A DNA stretch of 64,000 nt from Geosporobacter subterraneus DSM 17957 (GTDB taxonomy: Bacteria; Bacillota; Clostridia; Peptostreptococcales; Thermotaleaceae), in assembly GCF_900142145.1 (NCBI RefSeq), contig NZ_FQZV01000013.1, positions 25,026 to 89,025 on the forward strand, in the 5' to 3' direction. The position numbers and the translations under genes are program-made. How positions within the stretch are numbered: the first letter of the stretch is position 1; each line of letters begins with the position of its first letter. Below are positions 19,301-28,403 of this stretch, one piece after another. The notes beneath the pieces are model-generated. The model had not been told where the DNA came from. It saw nothing but the letters and a program-made list of their open reading frames with translations, and searched no databases.

Positions 19301-19842
19301 TACTGTTCAATTCCTTCCCTTGCATGAATCCCTTTTTGGAAGGGATGCTTAATCATTTTTATTTCAGATACATAATCCGCAAGCTCAATGATTTTCTGGG
19401 GTACATTTCTACCTGTCAAAATGAGCTCCATATGCTCCGGCTTTTCCTGAATTAACTGACAAATTTGTTCAACAGAAAGAAGTTTATTAGATAACACGCC
19501 CATGATTTCATCTAAAATCAACATATTACAACTCTCTTCTCTGATTACCTGCATGGCAAAATCGAAGCCTTCATCAATTCTTTTCTTTAGCTCTGCTTTT
19601 TCTTCATCATTTAGTGTCCAGAAGAATTTTTTTACTTTGTCAAAGCGAAAAATTTGAAAATCAGGATAAAGCCGCTCCACACTATGCAGTTCTCCCGAGT
19701 CTCCACCCTTTAAGAACTGTATCATATATACCTTGTAGTCTCTCCCCACAGTTCGAAGGGCTTGTCCTAATGCCGCAGTTGTCTTTCCCTTGCCGTCTCC
19801 CGTATAAACCTGTACCAATCCTTTATCAAGCTTCTTTTCCAT
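19300..19842 (-). CDS. cobA: Cob(I)alamin adenosyltransferase (CobO/BtuR type)
   Basis: This enzyme transfers the adenosyl group of ATP to Co(I) corrinoids. The P-loop VQVYTGDGKGKTTAALGQA is near residues 10-27, and LILDEIMGVL and ILTGRNVPQKIIELAD complete the CobA/CobO pattern. It has 180 residues. It should not be confused with the methyltransferase CobA in the fusion gene at the left edge. Confidence 0.94.
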   Translation of the reverse strand: MEKKLDKGLVQVYTGDGKGKTTAALGQALRTVGRDYKVYMIQFLKGGDSGELHSVERLYPDFQIFRFDKVKKFFWTLNDEEKAELKKRIDEGFDFAMQVIREESCNMLILDEIMGVLSNKLLSVEQICQLIQEKPEHMELILTGRNVPQKIIELADYVSEIKMIKHPFQKGIHAREGIEQ

Positions 19843-19858
19843 ATTTATATCTGCTCCT

Positions 19859-20422
19859 TTACTTGATTCTCATAGGTATTCCAGATACTGTAAAATAAAC
19901 CTCATCTGCTTCCTGTGCAATTAACTGATTAATTCTACCCGCTATATCCCTGAAAATCCGCGCCAGTCTGTTTTCAGGAACAATCCCCATGCCCACTTCG
20001 TTGGTTACCATAATCAGCCACACATTATATTCTTGACAGGCTCTAAGAAAGTCAATAAATTGCTGCCGAATTCCTTCTTCTATCCTATCGATTTCCTCAT
20101 GTTTTATGGTCTCCCAATCTATACCCTCCTGCTCAAACATAAGATTGGTAGTCATAACTGTAACACAATCCAATAAAATTGTGTTATGGGTCTGGGCAAT
20201 CTCCGGTATTATGCGATCTAAATTGCTATATGCTTCATAGGTAGTCCACTGTTGCGGTCTATTCTCCCGATGTTTCTTAATCCTATCCTTCATTCCCTGA
20301 TCAAAGGCGATAGCCGTCGCTAGATAAGCCACAGATCCTAGTGCTTCCTTTGCTAGATTTTCAGCAAAAGAACTCTTTCCGCTTCTAGCTCCGCCTGTAA
20401 CCAATGTAATTTTGCCCCTCAA
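19859..20422 (-). CDS. cobU: Adenosylcobinamide kinase / adenosylcobinamide-phosphate guanylyltransferase
   Basis: CobU phosphorylates adenosylcobinamide and attaches GMP. The P-loop VTGGARSGKSSFAENLA is at residues 7-23; LLDCVTVMTTNLMFE and MVTNEVGMGIVPENRLAR are signatures. The start is a TTG at 20422 supported by GAGGTGAT about 5 bp upstream. It has 187 residues. It leads a four-gene unit cobU-cobA-cobS-cobC that lies behind a terminator, so it probably has its own promoter; I saw no second riboswitch in the 130 bp upstream. No cobT is present in this window. Confidence 0.95.
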   Translation of the reverse strand: MRGKITLVTGGARSGKSSFAENLAKEALGSVAYLATAIAFDQGMKDRIKKHRENRPQQWTTYEAYSNLDRIIPEIAQTHNTILLDCVTVMTTNLMFEQEGIDWETIKHEEIDRIEEGIRQQFIDFLRACQEYNVWLIMVTNEVGMGIVPENRLARIFRDIAGRINQLIAQEADEVYFTVSGIPMRIK

Positions 20423-20464
20423 AATATCACCTCAATACTATATAATTTACAATTTGAATAAACT

Positions 20465-20495
20465 GCAAAAAATATGTCCCTACTTTTGAGGGACA
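20465..20495 (-). terminator. Terminator between the LCAT-like gene and cobU
   Basis: The 7-bp stem TGTCCCT (20475-20481) / AGGGACA (20489-20495) is followed on the minus strand by TATTTTTTG. It should end the transcript of the hydrolase gene and isolate the cobU unit. Confidence 0.8.
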
Positions 20496-20552
20496 CCTTC
20501 TATACTATATTTAGACTATACCAGATTTTTGAATATTATGCAATTCCTTTCC

Positions 20553-21902
20553 CTATATAGACAGCCGATAGCTTTTTCCTGCCTCCACCCTCTTATTTCG
20601 TATTTTTCTGACGGCACCATTGCTATCCATGATTTTTAGATTTACAACACCGTTTTCTTTTGCTAAGAAATCAATATAGTGAGAGGTAGGACCGTGGTTA
20701 GTAATCATAATCCACTGCAACCCCGGTTTAAATTGTTGATAATATAAGCCGCTTCTTTTTTCCAAGCCGGAGTAAATGGTATGCACTCCCTGATTCGTCA
20801 GGGTTTTTACTGCTACATCCCCATTGCCCTCCACAAGTATACTTAAGTACCTTTCAATGCTCTCCTCCTGTTCACTAATGACCGCATCCTCAGGAATTTC
20901 CAGTTTTTTTCGTAATACAAAGCTGCATTTCTTTAATATATCCGTATGGCTTCCATGAAAGATATAGGTATCTCCCGAAATAGCCAGCAGACTCTTTAGC
21001 ATAACCGTACCATCACCTTCTTCAGATTTATAAGCTTCAATAACTTTTCCGTCTGCCCACCTTCCGATCGGGTCTTTATAGTTTCTATCTACGTATAAAT
21101 ACTGATTGGTTTCTACTCCCTTTGCTCCGATCAAAGTTACTTTTATTCCTCTGCGTGGCAAGATTCCTTCATTCTCATTCAATTCATCAATGAAAGTATT
21201 TTGATGCTGCATGCTCTCATAAGGTATAAAATGCATTCGTCCCAGAGGACCCATTTGATAAAGATAAGGGTTATATTTTCTTCCAGGCAGCAGATCACGC
21301 GCTCCCAGCAAATAACGGCGAATGGTTTCCATATCATTTTCTGTACCATATACACGCTCCAGTATCCATAAGTATCCTTCCAACAGAGATCTAAAAAGAT
21401 TTGATTTGATATTCCCTTCATAAGGAAGCTCGCCGCCGGACCAAAAATAATAAGCATTTGCTGCGCCGGCATTCGGCGTAGCGATAATGATTAGGTTGTC
21501 AATATCATTTTCATAAGTACCGCCTTGGGCATAAGCACGGGCTACCAGCCCTCCCATACTGTGACAAATTACATTCACCTGATTACTTTTCGTTGCTTTT
21601 TTTGCTTGATCTATTACTTTTTTCAGATAATGGGCGGAAATATAGCTGCAATCTTTTCTCCAATCGTAATAAGCAATAAATAAATCCTTGTTGTGTCTAT
21701 ATCCAAGTCCTTCCAGGCTTTTGATGAAAGGTTCATATACGGAAGCAGCCATTCCAAAATTCCAAGCTCCAGTCCCTGGTATGATCTCCTCGCCCATAGA
21801 ACCAAATAATCCGGGCACAAAAACAATCGGTTTTTGCCTGGATATCTGTGTTCTGTTTTTTATCATCCGTATGAGTCCAAGAATCATCATTGTTTTATAC
21901 AT
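20553..21902 (-). CDS. Alpha/beta hydrolase of the LCAT/lipase type
   Basis: The first 130 residues have PIVFVPGLFGSMGEE, a YDWRKD segment and the nucleophile elbow VICHSMGGLVARAYA, matching the lecithin:cholesterol acyltransferase-like lipase group. The last third is a separate region with HTIYSGLEKR and a beta-rich end that may bind a ligand. I start at the ATG at 21902 because GAGGGGG lies 6 bp upstream; the next ATG at 21917 is inside that site. There is no clear signal peptide after this start. It is 449 residues. The true substrate cannot be read from sequence. Confidence 0.75.
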   Translation of the reverse strand: MYKTMMILGLIRMIKNRTQISRQKPIVFVPGLFGSMGEEIIPGTGAWNFGMAASVYEPFIKSLEGLGYRHNKDLFIAYYDWRKDCSYISAHYLKKVIDQAKKATKSNQVNVICHSMGGLVARAYAQGGTYENDIDNLIIIATPNAGAANAYYFWSGGELPYEGNIKSNLFRSLLEGYLWILERVYGTENDMETIRRYLLGARDLLPGRKYNPYLYQMGPLGRMHFIPYESMQHQNTFIDELNENEGILPRRGIKVTLIGAKGVETNQYLYVDRNYKDPIGRWADGKVIEAYKSEEGDGTVMLKSLLAISGDTYIFHGSHTDILKKCSFVLRKKLEIPEDAVISEQEESIERYLSILVEGNGDVAVKTLTNQGVHTIYSGLEKRSGLYYQQFKPGLQWIMITNHGPTSHYIDFLAKENGVVNLKIMDSNGAVRKIRNKRVEAGKSYRLSI

Positions 21903-21946
21903 GGAATTCCCCCTCATATTTCGGATTAACGCAAAAAATAAAGCCG

Positions 21947-22474
21947 TTACAGATTCGTAACAGCTTTTCCTTCGTAAACATTAATTCCCTCAAGGGCAAG
22001 CAATTTTATTTTAAAATCCAGGCCTCCCCCATAACCAACTAAGCTTCTATCCACACCGATAATGCGATGACAAGGGATAACAATCGGAATGTTATTCTTG
22101 TTATTGGCCATACCTACAGCCCGAAAGCCCTTAGGCAAACCGATCTTTTCAGCAATATCCCTATAACTGCTAACTGTACCATAGGGAACAGCCATCAGTG
22201 CTTGCCAAACCTTTTGCTGAAAAGGAGTTCCAATCAAATGCAAAGGCACAGTAAACTCTTTTAGCAGCCCTTTTCCATATGCAGTTAATTGATTTATAAT
22301 CTGTTCATTTCTATCATAACTTTCCTCTACATGATCAAAATGCTTATGGAGCCATTTTAAAAAACTGCTTTCTTCTTCGTTTTCCAGTGCAATCCTGCAT
22401 AAACCCTGGTCACTAGACGCAACATAGAATTCACCTAAGGTTGTTTTCGCTTTTCCATAGAACACCCTTTTCAT
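21947..22474 (-). CDS. ogt: Methylated-DNA--protein-cysteine methyltransferase
   Basis: The active-site PCHR motif sits in IPIVIPCHRIIGVDRS near residues 131-146, followed by GGLDFKIKLLALEG. The FQQKVWQALMAVPYGTVSSY segment of the DNA-binding domain is present. This is a suicide repair protein for O6-methylguanine. It has 175 residues and begins right after the stop of the DUF2225 gene, so the two are co-transcribed. Confidence 0.94.
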   Translation of the reverse strand: MKRVFYGKAKTTLGEFYVASSDQGLCRIALENEEESSFLKWLHKHFDHVEESYDRNEQIINQLTAYGKGLLKEFTVPLHLIGTPFQQKVWQALMAVPYGTVSSYRDIAEKIGLPKGFRAVGMANNKNNIPIVIPCHRIIGVDRSLVGYGGGLDFKIKLLALEGINVYEGKAVTNL

Positions 22475-23170
22475 TCATCCCACCTGCACTTCACTTTTTA
22501 ATTTTTTGAATTCTTCCTTAGCTACACGCCATTGTTCTCTCGCTTGCATTTCCAGCTTTTTATTTCTTTTTATCAGCGGATTCCCTACTGCCTTATTGAA
22601 CCAATCAATGGATTCCACATATCTTCCAAGACGTAAATATAATTCTCCAATGAGATAAGTTAAAGATACTTCATCCAAGTTACCTATAGGCAGCGGCTCG
22701 TGTAAAAAAGCCTCTTCAAAGCAATTTAGTGCATGGGCTAGAAATTCCTGCTCCCGCTCACTATTAATAAATCTGTAGAGCCAGGCAAGCCTTAAACATA
22801 TATTTCCAAGATTTCCTTTTTTGAGATTCAACAGCTGCCCGCAGACCAGCGCCAGCTTGTAGGCTTCTATAGCATCATGTACATCTCTTTCCTCTCCAAA
22901 GCTGCGTGGTACCCACCGTTTTGTTATTGTGGCCTCAATAATTTTCTTCCCCTGAGGGGTAATGTCTTTAAAATTACTCTCCAGAGCTGCATAACCACAC
23001 ATGGGACATACAATGGCACCATAAAACATTGGATTTGTACTGCTATAGGTAATACAGAAATCTGTATCCCGTTTTTCAATTCTGCATGCAGAGCTCTTTA
23101 CTCTTTTGGTGTGAAAAATATTTTTACACACAGGACATTGTATCTCCCTGTCAAATAAATCCTGATTCAT
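22475..23170 (-). CDS. DUF2225 family protein with N-terminal zinc-ribbon-like cysteines
   Basis: The N-terminus carries CPVCKNIF near residue 12 and CPMCGYAA near residue 56, a likely bound-metal site made of two CxxC pairs. After that it is helical, with repeated TPR-like segments (CLRLAWLYRFINSE, TYLIGELYLRLGRYVESI). This is the pattern of DUF2225, common in clostridia and of unknown function. It has 231 residues. It sits in an operon with ogt. Confidence 0.75.
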   Translation of the reverse strand: MNQDLFDREIQCPVCKNIFHTKRVKSSACRIEKRDTDFCITYSSTNPMFYGAIVCPMCGYAALESNFKDITPQGKKIIEATITKRWVPRSFGEERDVHDAIEAYKLALVCGQLLNLKKGNLGNICLRLAWLYRFINSEREQEFLAHALNCFEEAFLHEPLPIGNLDEVSLTYLIGELYLRLGRYVESIDWFNKAVGNPLIKRNKKLEMQAREQWRVAKEEFKKLKSEVQVG

Positions 23171-23250
23171 CCTATCACCTCGTACCTCATTAAGACTTCT
23201 ACGACAATATCTGTAAACATATTCTACAAATCGTTCAAATTGAGAGGTTT

Positions 23251-24690
23251 TTATTGGACGGGCTCCATATTGTTGGTTTCCGTGCTAGTGGCCTCCTGCT
23301 TAATGGTACTTATTGGTTGAGGTTTTTTCGTTCCTTTAATAATAATTTGTTTTTGTGGCCTGTAGTAATCTTTTGAAACCACACTACGTTCAACCTCTAC
23401 ACCATTTTCATAAACGATTCTATAGGTAGTTATTTTATATCCATCTCTGCCTTCTTGCTCTACCCGCTGCATTCCCTGCAGCAAATGAGGATCCTGTTTG
23501 ATTTCCGTGCCCCGTTTGACAAACTCCGTTTCCTTCGTTTCAATTTTTACCACTCTATTATCGGTTTTTAAACCATAAATCTTTATAGTTAATTGATTTC
23601 CATGAACATTTGATTCGATATAAATGGGTTGAGAAAGTGTATTTTGAAACTTAAAATCCAATACCCCATAAGAAACCGTTGCATCTAATCCCTTTGGTAC
23701 ATAGGTGGAAGGGATACTATGATTCACACGTTCTACAATCTTAAGATTACTCATTAAAACGGAATTGTAAATGGTGCTGGAAACCTGACATACTCCTCCT
23801 CCTAATCCTTCAACCAGTTCACCTTTAAAAATAACCGGCGCATCCAGATAGCCTCTATCTCTACTTCTTGGACCCACCCTATCGTTAAATGAAAAAACAT
23901 CATTAGGCATAAGTACGGTTCCATTGATAGCATTCGAAGAAAGTATTATATTTTGGCTGCGGTTTTTGTTTACTGCATTAAATTGGGTAGTATATACCCC
24001 CAATAGATCATTAATATAGCTTAGACTTTCAGAAGTAATTTTAGGGGACTGAATCTCCACAGGAAGGTCAATGGCAATTTCAGAAATATCCTTTTGATCT
24101 CTTACCGCATCTAGGATCGAACTTTTTGCCCGCTCTAAATTCATATGAAGTCCTGTAACCTCAGGAGTTATGATAAATTTTCCGTTTTCCCGCTTTATAA
24201 TGGCATTTTTTGCAGGTTTATCAATATTTTTTTTTATTTCAGATAATTGCTTTTCAATCTTTTCCTGATCATAGACAGGCGTAAGCGCTACGTTTTCAGG
24301 ACTGCGATAAAGAGAGATGATCTTTTGAAGCCTTTCAAAATAATTCCCTTCTCTGCCGATGTTATAGGCTTCGTTAACAGCCTTTGTATAATTAAGATTG
24401 TATCCCATATCTTCTGCACTAAAATTCCAAACCTTATCTCCATATTTTAGAAGTATCTTCTTTTGGACAACGCTGTCTTCGAAATGATTCTGAACTTTTT
24501 TACCAGCCTCAGCAATAGATAGGCCGCCCATATCTATATTTTCTATCGTTACACCATTATAGATTGTATCACGGTGAATCAGGAAAAATGTAATTCCTGT
24601 AGTAGAAACTAGAAAACTTAATAATACAATGATAATTCCTGCAACAAAATTCTTTTGTTTGGTGTTATTGGCAGCTTTTGCATCCATCAT
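23251..24690 (-). CDS. VanW family protein with C-terminal G5 domain, membrane-anchored
   Basis: A transmembrane segment (about residues 13-36) follows a short basic N-terminus, so the bulk is outside the cell. The middle has a peptidoglycan-binding-4-like region, then the VanW domain with FNDRVGPRSRDRGY and GGGVCQVSSTIYN near residues 265-310. A G5-type domain follows to about residue 455, ending in a short charged tail. Such proteins are linked to the cell wall, but biochemical function is unproven. AAAGGAGG precedes the tandem ATGs at 24690 and 24687. It has 479 residues. Confidence 0.88.
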   Translation of the reverse strand: MMDAKAANNTKQKNFVAGIIIVLLSFLVSTTGITFFLIHRDTIYNGVTIENIDMGGLSIAEAGKKVQNHFEDSVVQKKILLKYGDKVWNFSAEDMGYNLNYTKAVNEAYNIGREGNYFERLQKIISLYRSPENVALTPVYDQEKIEKQLSEIKKNIDKPAKNAIIKRENGKFIITPEVTGLHMNLERAKSSILDAVRDQKDISEIAIDLPVEIQSPKITSESLSYINDLLGVYTTQFNAVNKNRSQNIILSSNAINGTVLMPNDVFSFNDRVGPRSRDRGYLDAPVIFKGELVEGLGGGVCQVSSTIYNSVLMSNLKIVERVNHSIPSTYVPKGLDATVSYGVLDFKFQNTLSQPIYIESNVHGNQLTIKIYGLKTDNRVVKIETKETEFVKRGTEIKQDPHLLQGMQRVEQEGRDGYKITTYRIVYENGVEVERSVVSKDYYRPQKQIIIKGTKKPQPISTIKQEATSTETNNMEPVQ

Positions 24691-25013
24691 TTTTTCCTCC
24701 TTTCCTGCATTTTAATTTCTAATGTAGCAAGATCTGTTTGTTTTAATATTATTACATTTGACACACCTATATTACTAATATACATTATATTTACTTCATT
24801 GAACATAATGTAACACAAATTTAATGCCAAAATAACACTTTTGAATGTTGGATTCTGTCACTTTTTTTTTGTACATGCATAATATGTAGTGGACATAGAT
24901 CCACCCATAAATTTTCCCCTTTGATGACGGAGGGAGTTTTCTCCCTCCTTTTTTACAAATCAATGCATATTCTATAATCTCTGTACATATACTATGATAG
25001 TAACATTTTTCAG
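24691..25013. other. 323-bp intergenic region with an unassigned plus-strand terminator and possible small RNA
   Basis: No protein gene is seen. On the plus strand there is a promoter-like TTGACA (24758-24763) with a weak TACATT 17 bp later, a small hairpin (24889-24904), and a strong terminator at 24929-24955. No coding gene lies between them. The left part must also hold the minus-strand promoter of the VanW gene and the right part that of the tRNA gene. Confidence 0.35.
24929..24955 (+). terminator. Strong plus-strand intrinsic terminator without an upstream gene
   Basis: GGAGGGAG (24929-24936) pairs perfectly with CTCCCTCC (24941-24948) over a TTTT loop and is followed by a run of T. The minus strand lacks a T-run after the stem, so it acts on plus-strand transcription. 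Confidence 0.8.
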
Positions 25014-25088
25014 CGCGGAGTAGAGCAATGGTAGCTCGTCGGGCTCATAACCCGGAGGCTGTAGGTTCAAATCCTGCCTCCGCAACCA
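25014..25088 (+). tRNA. Initiator tRNA-fMet (CAT anticodon)
   Basis: The cloverleaf folds fully: acceptor CGCGGAG/CTCCGCA, D arm GAGC/GCTC, anticodon stem with three G-C pairs next to the CTCATAA loop, T arm GTAGG/CCTGC, and an encoded CCA end. Two initiator features are visible: the unpaired C1-A72 at the acceptor end, and the GGG/CCC run in the anticodon stem. It is therefore tRNA-fMet and not elongator Met or Ile2. It stands alone. Confidence 0.96.
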
Positions 25089-25090
25089 AA

Positions 25091-25120
25091 AAAACTAGAG
25101 GGAATCCCTCTAGTTTTTTT
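25091..25120. terminator. Bidirectional terminator after tRNA-fMet
   Basis: ACTAGAGGG (25094-25102) pairs with CCCTCTAGT (25106-25114) over an AAT loop, with T-runs on both strands. It ends the tRNA transcript on plus and the FtsA-like gene on minus. Confidence 0.88.
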
Positions 25121-25138
25121 GTCTTAACCCCCAATGAT

Positions 25139-27193
25139 TTATTCCCAATAGATTTCTATACGATCTCCATCAGCAATGGGATCTGTATAATTAGCTCTTT
25201 GGTCATTTAGCTTTAATATAAGCGTACCCTGCACTTTCGTGCGATCAAAGTCGATATAATTAAAAACATCCACAAAAATATAGGGGGTATTTCGATCGGA
25301 GTGCAGTAAGACAGGTTCATTGTTTACATGAACCAATATCCCGTGTTCATTGCAATCCTTCTGTGGATTTGGGGCAGCCTCTGCTTCATGGACAACCACC
25401 GCATTAAAAGGACCCTCAATTGGTTTTTCTCTAATTTCAATTTCTTCAATCCTGATATGATCTTTGTCTTGCATCACATAATCTTTGTCTACCAGTACCT
25501 CATTGACAAAAACTCTACAGTGTTCCGATCTTTTTTGCAGCCGCATCAGCAGCTCATCTATTTGCTGAATTTCTTTAAATGTAATCTGATCCCCATCTTG
25601 AATACTATAATTTAAAGCAGTTGGTTTTCCATTTACAAGAGGATCTCCTATTAATTTAAAATCCAGGCCATTGTATTGGACAGTTTTAACCTCCATTAAA
25701 AGGTCGTTTAAGGTAAGGTGTACATCTTTTCCATCATAGGCCGGCTCTACTACAATATTGTCCCGGTTTTTTATCTTTGTGTCCAAGTTGCCAGGGACAC
25801 CGTTCACAAATATTTTTGCTGCTTCCCCCGGTTCTCCTGGAATATTCTTTTGAGCACCATTTACAAAGCAGGTCAACCCTTTTCCCCTTCTGCCGATGAG
25901 CTTTCTTGCATTATATCCGATTCGGATAAGAGCGTCGGAAACAAACATTTGCTTCGTATTTAATAATTTGACTGCTGTTTCGTTCACATGAATATGAATA
26001 AAATCCTGCTCCCGGTCTTTCAAGGCAATCAACCCAATACCAATAGGTGTAATGAATTCAGGCCCTTCAATCCTGTTGCATTGAAAAATTGTATTTTCAA
26101 TAATTTCAGTTCCTCTTACAACGACTCTTTCCTTTGGCAGTCCAAGCTTTGCAGCTAAATGTTGCGTAAAGGTTGGAATCTGGCTTCCTCCGCCAATACA
26201 AAATACTGCACTTGGAGTCTTCCCGTTGTAGGCAAGGATCTTTTCTCCAATTTCTTCTGCCAGTGCCTCTATTACCTCGTCAATCCGCTCAATGATTTCA
26301 CTGGTGCTCATTTCGTATGGTATTCCTACAATATCACTAAAAGAGTGCTGTTCCTTTTTGTTGAGGCTTACTTTCAGTTTTTCAGCCGTTTCAAAATCCA
26401 GTAGAAAGTTTTTTGCGATTGCCTCTGTGATTTCATCTCCTGCTACAGAAGCCATTGCATAGGCTACCACTGTACCATCCTGTGTGATTGCAATATCAGA
26501 AGTACCTGCCCCAATGTCGATTAGTGCAAGATTTAGCAGTCTAAGCTTTGGCGGAATGGCTACATGAATAGCAGCGATGGGCTCTAGCGTAAGGTTGATT
26601 ACATCCAATCCGATTCGTTCCATAACACTGTATAGACTGTCCACAACAACCTGCGGCAGGAAGGTAGCCAAAATGTCGGCGCCAATTTTATCTCCCCGAT
26701 GTCCCTTTAAGGTTGTCATCACGCCATCATTAAGATAATAATTAATTACTGTATAACCCACACAGTAATATTTTATATCTTGGGTCGAGGATTCCTGTTC
26801 AAGGGCATGCTGCGCTTTTTGAATTCCCTCTATTTCTAGACTATCGATCATACGTTTGTCTATGATCTTTGTAATGTCTACTTCTCTTCCTACATGAACT
26901 TTATAAGTTTTTAAAGCTCTACCGGCAGCAGCAATCGCTACCTGACGTAAAGAAAAACCTAATCTATTTTCAAGATTACTTTTAACCCTTTGGGCTACAG
27001 CAGCAACCTTATCGATATCATGAATCTGTCCATCGTACATAGATCTGCTTGGATGCTCGATCACTTCTACATCTAATATGATGAACTGATCTTCTTCCTG
27101 TCTGCCCACGATGCCAACCACGTTTCTTGTCCCAATGTCTAGGGCAAACATCACTTCATGGGGGCTGATTCTTTGCTCTCCAGCTTCCGTCAT
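25139..27193 (-). CDS. FtsA-like actin-fold ATPase with a long repeated beta-grasp-like tail
   Basis: Residues 1 to about 420 resemble FtsA: FALDIGTRNVVGIVGRQ (phosphate 1), ALIDIGAGTSDIAITQDG (phosphate 2) and FCIGGGSQIPTF (adenosine motif). FtsA tethers FtsZ to the membrane, but this clostridial subgroup is distinct from the classical division protein. From about residue 430 to the end at 684 there are repeated units with a VNG...I..GD.I pattern (FVNGVPGNL, LVNGKPTALNYSIQDGDQI, VFVNEVL..MQDKDHIRI, PIADGDRIEIYW). I start at the ATG at 27193, with AAAGAGGTG upstream, rather than 27211. No FtsZ gene is near, so the role is open. Confidence 0.85.
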   Translation of the reverse strand: MTEAGEQRISPHEVMFALDIGTRNVVGIVGRQEEDQFIILDVEVIEHPSRSMYDGQIHDIDKVAAVAQRVKSNLENRLGFSLRQVAIAAAGRALKTYKVHVGREVDITKIIDKRMIDSLEIEGIQKAQHALEQESSTQDIKYYCVGYTVINYYLNDGVMTTLKGHRGDKIGADILATFLPQVVVDSLYSVMERIGLDVINLTLEPIAAIHVAIPPKLRLLNLALIDIGAGTSDIAITQDGTVVAYAMASVAGDEITEAIAKNFLLDFETAEKLKVSLNKKEQHSFSDIVGIPYEMSTSEIIERIDEVIEALAEEIGEKILAYNGKTPSAVFCIGGGSQIPTFTQHLAAKLGLPKERVVVRGTEIIENTIFQCNRIEGPEFITPIGIGLIALKDREQDFIHIHVNETAVKLLNTKQMFVSDALIRIGYNARKLIGRRGKGLTCFVNGAQKNIPGEPGEAAKIFVNGVPGNLDTKIKNRDNIVVEPAYDGKDVHLTLNDLLMEVKTVQYNGLDFKLIGDPLVNGKPTALNYSIQDGDQITFKEIQQIDELLMRLQKRSEHCRVFVNEVLVDKDYVMQDKDHIRIEEIEIREKPIEGPFNAVVVHEAEAAPNPQKDCNEHGILVHVNNEPVLLHSDRNTPYIFVDVFNYIDFDRTKVQGTLILKLNDQRANYTDPIADGDRIEIYWE

Positions 27194-27292
27194 GACCCAC
27201 ACCTCTTTCATCTTTAGATCTTTCGTTTTTATTATTCGTCGTATTTTTACATTTTCCTTTTCATTTCGTTGAAAAGAAGAACCAGACGAAAT

Positions 27293-27958
27293 CTAGCTCT
27301 TCTTTGTTAATTCCTTATAGTATAGGCATTCCTCTCTTAACGGACATTGTTCACAAAGAGGTTTTCTCGCTTTACAAATTCTGCGCCCATGGTAGATTAA
27401 CCAATGATGGGCATCGGACCACTGGGTCTTAGGAATATTATTCATAAGCTGCTCTTCGGTGTCCTCTACATTGTCACTATGGGCCAGCCCAATGCGATTG
27501 GACACCCTAAAAACATGGGTATCCACGGCAATGGCTGGTTTTCCAAAAGCATTGCTGATAACCACATTAGCGGTTTTTCTGCCTACTCCAGGCAGCTCCA
27601 CCAGTTCTTCTCTCCTTTGAGGTACCTCGCCTCCATACTTTTCCACTAGAATACGACAGGTATTGAGAATGTTTTTTGCTTTAGTCTTATAAAAGCCACA
27701 GCTGTGAATCCACTCTCCTAATTCCTCTTCACTGAGTTTAAGAAAATCCTGAGGTGTATTATAATGCTGGTATAGCTTTTTTGTAACCTGATTGACACGA
27801 ACATCTGTGCATTGCGCTGCAAGTATTGTAGAAATCAGAAGCTGGAAAGGAGTCTGATAAACTAACTCCGAAACAGCCTCCGGATATATTTTCTCTAGCT
27901 TCTCTAACACATCCTTTATTTCCTTCTTTCTTAACCTTTCATTTGCTTTTTTCTTCAA
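27293..27958 (-). CDS. nth: Endonuclease III (DNA glycosylase/AP lyase)
   Basis: Nth excises oxidised pyrimidines. The helix-hairpin-helix ELPGVGRKTANVV, with the catalytic lysine, is near residues 122-134 and the catalytic aspartate in AVDTHVFRVSNRIG. The 4Fe-4S cysteines are spaced C-x6-C-x2-C-x5-C at the C-terminus. The start is a TTG at 27958, with GGAAGGTGA 7 bp upstream. It has 221 residues. Confidence 0.95.
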   Translation of the reverse strand: MKKKANERLRKKEIKDVLEKLEKIYPEAVSELVYQTPFQLLISTILAAQCTDVRVNQVTKKLYQHYNTPQDFLKLSEEELGEWIHSCGFYKTKAKNILNTCRILVEKYGGEVPQRREELVELPGVGRKTANVVISNAFGKPAIAVDTHVFRVSNRIGLAHSDNVEDTEEQLMNNIPKTQWSDAHHWLIYHGRRICKARKPLCEQCPLREECLYYKELTKKS

Positions 27959-27999
27959 TGAATTTTCACCTTCCTAATCACGATGGATCATTTTTATAA

Positions 28000-28281
28000 T
28001 TACAGAATCTCAATATTTAACTGTACAATCTCTACCCTATTATCTCCCTCAATAAACCTGATGATGCTATCAATCATTTGATTTGCATGCTTGGTGGTGG
28101 TTGTTACACAAGCAATGCCAAGCACAGCCCCTTTCCACTTTTCCTGCAGATCTACCTCGGCTACAGATGCATTAAATCTAGACTGAAGCCTTCCAATCAG
28201 GCTCTTTATGATATGTCTTTTCTCTTTTAGGGAATTAGGTTCAAACATAATTAGCTCAACAGTACATGTTCCAATAATCAT
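28000..28281 (-). CDS. DUF503 family protein (YlxP-like)
   Basis: The protein is small (93 residues) and shows the DUF503 pattern: GTCTVELIMFEPNSLKEKR, then RFNASVAEVD and a C-terminal EIVQLNIEIL strand. I choose the ATG at 28281, which has GAGGTG 6 bp upstream, over the GTG at 28290. The family function is not established; relatives often sit beside ribosome-maturation genes, which is not the case here. Confidence 0.85.
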   Translation of the reverse strand: MIIGTCTVELIMFEPNSLKEKRHIIKSLIGRLQSRFNASVAEVDLQEKWKGAVLGIACVTTTTKHANQMIDSIIRFIEGDNRVEIVQLNIEIL

Positions 28282-28362
28282 TCCCATCACCTCGATGCTA
28301 GTTTAGATACTAATATTATATAACAACCTGCAGGAATCATGTGAACAAAGATAATTGGCATA

Positions 28363-28391
28363 AAAGAAAAGCAGGTGAATCACACCTGCTT
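28363..28391 (-). terminator. Terminator after kbl
   Basis: AAGCAGGTG (28369-28377) pairs with CACCTGCTT (28383-28391) over 5 bases, and the minus strand continues TTTCTTTT. It ends the kbl transcript. Confidence 0.85.
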
Positions 28392-28403
28392 CTCATTGCC
28401 TGC

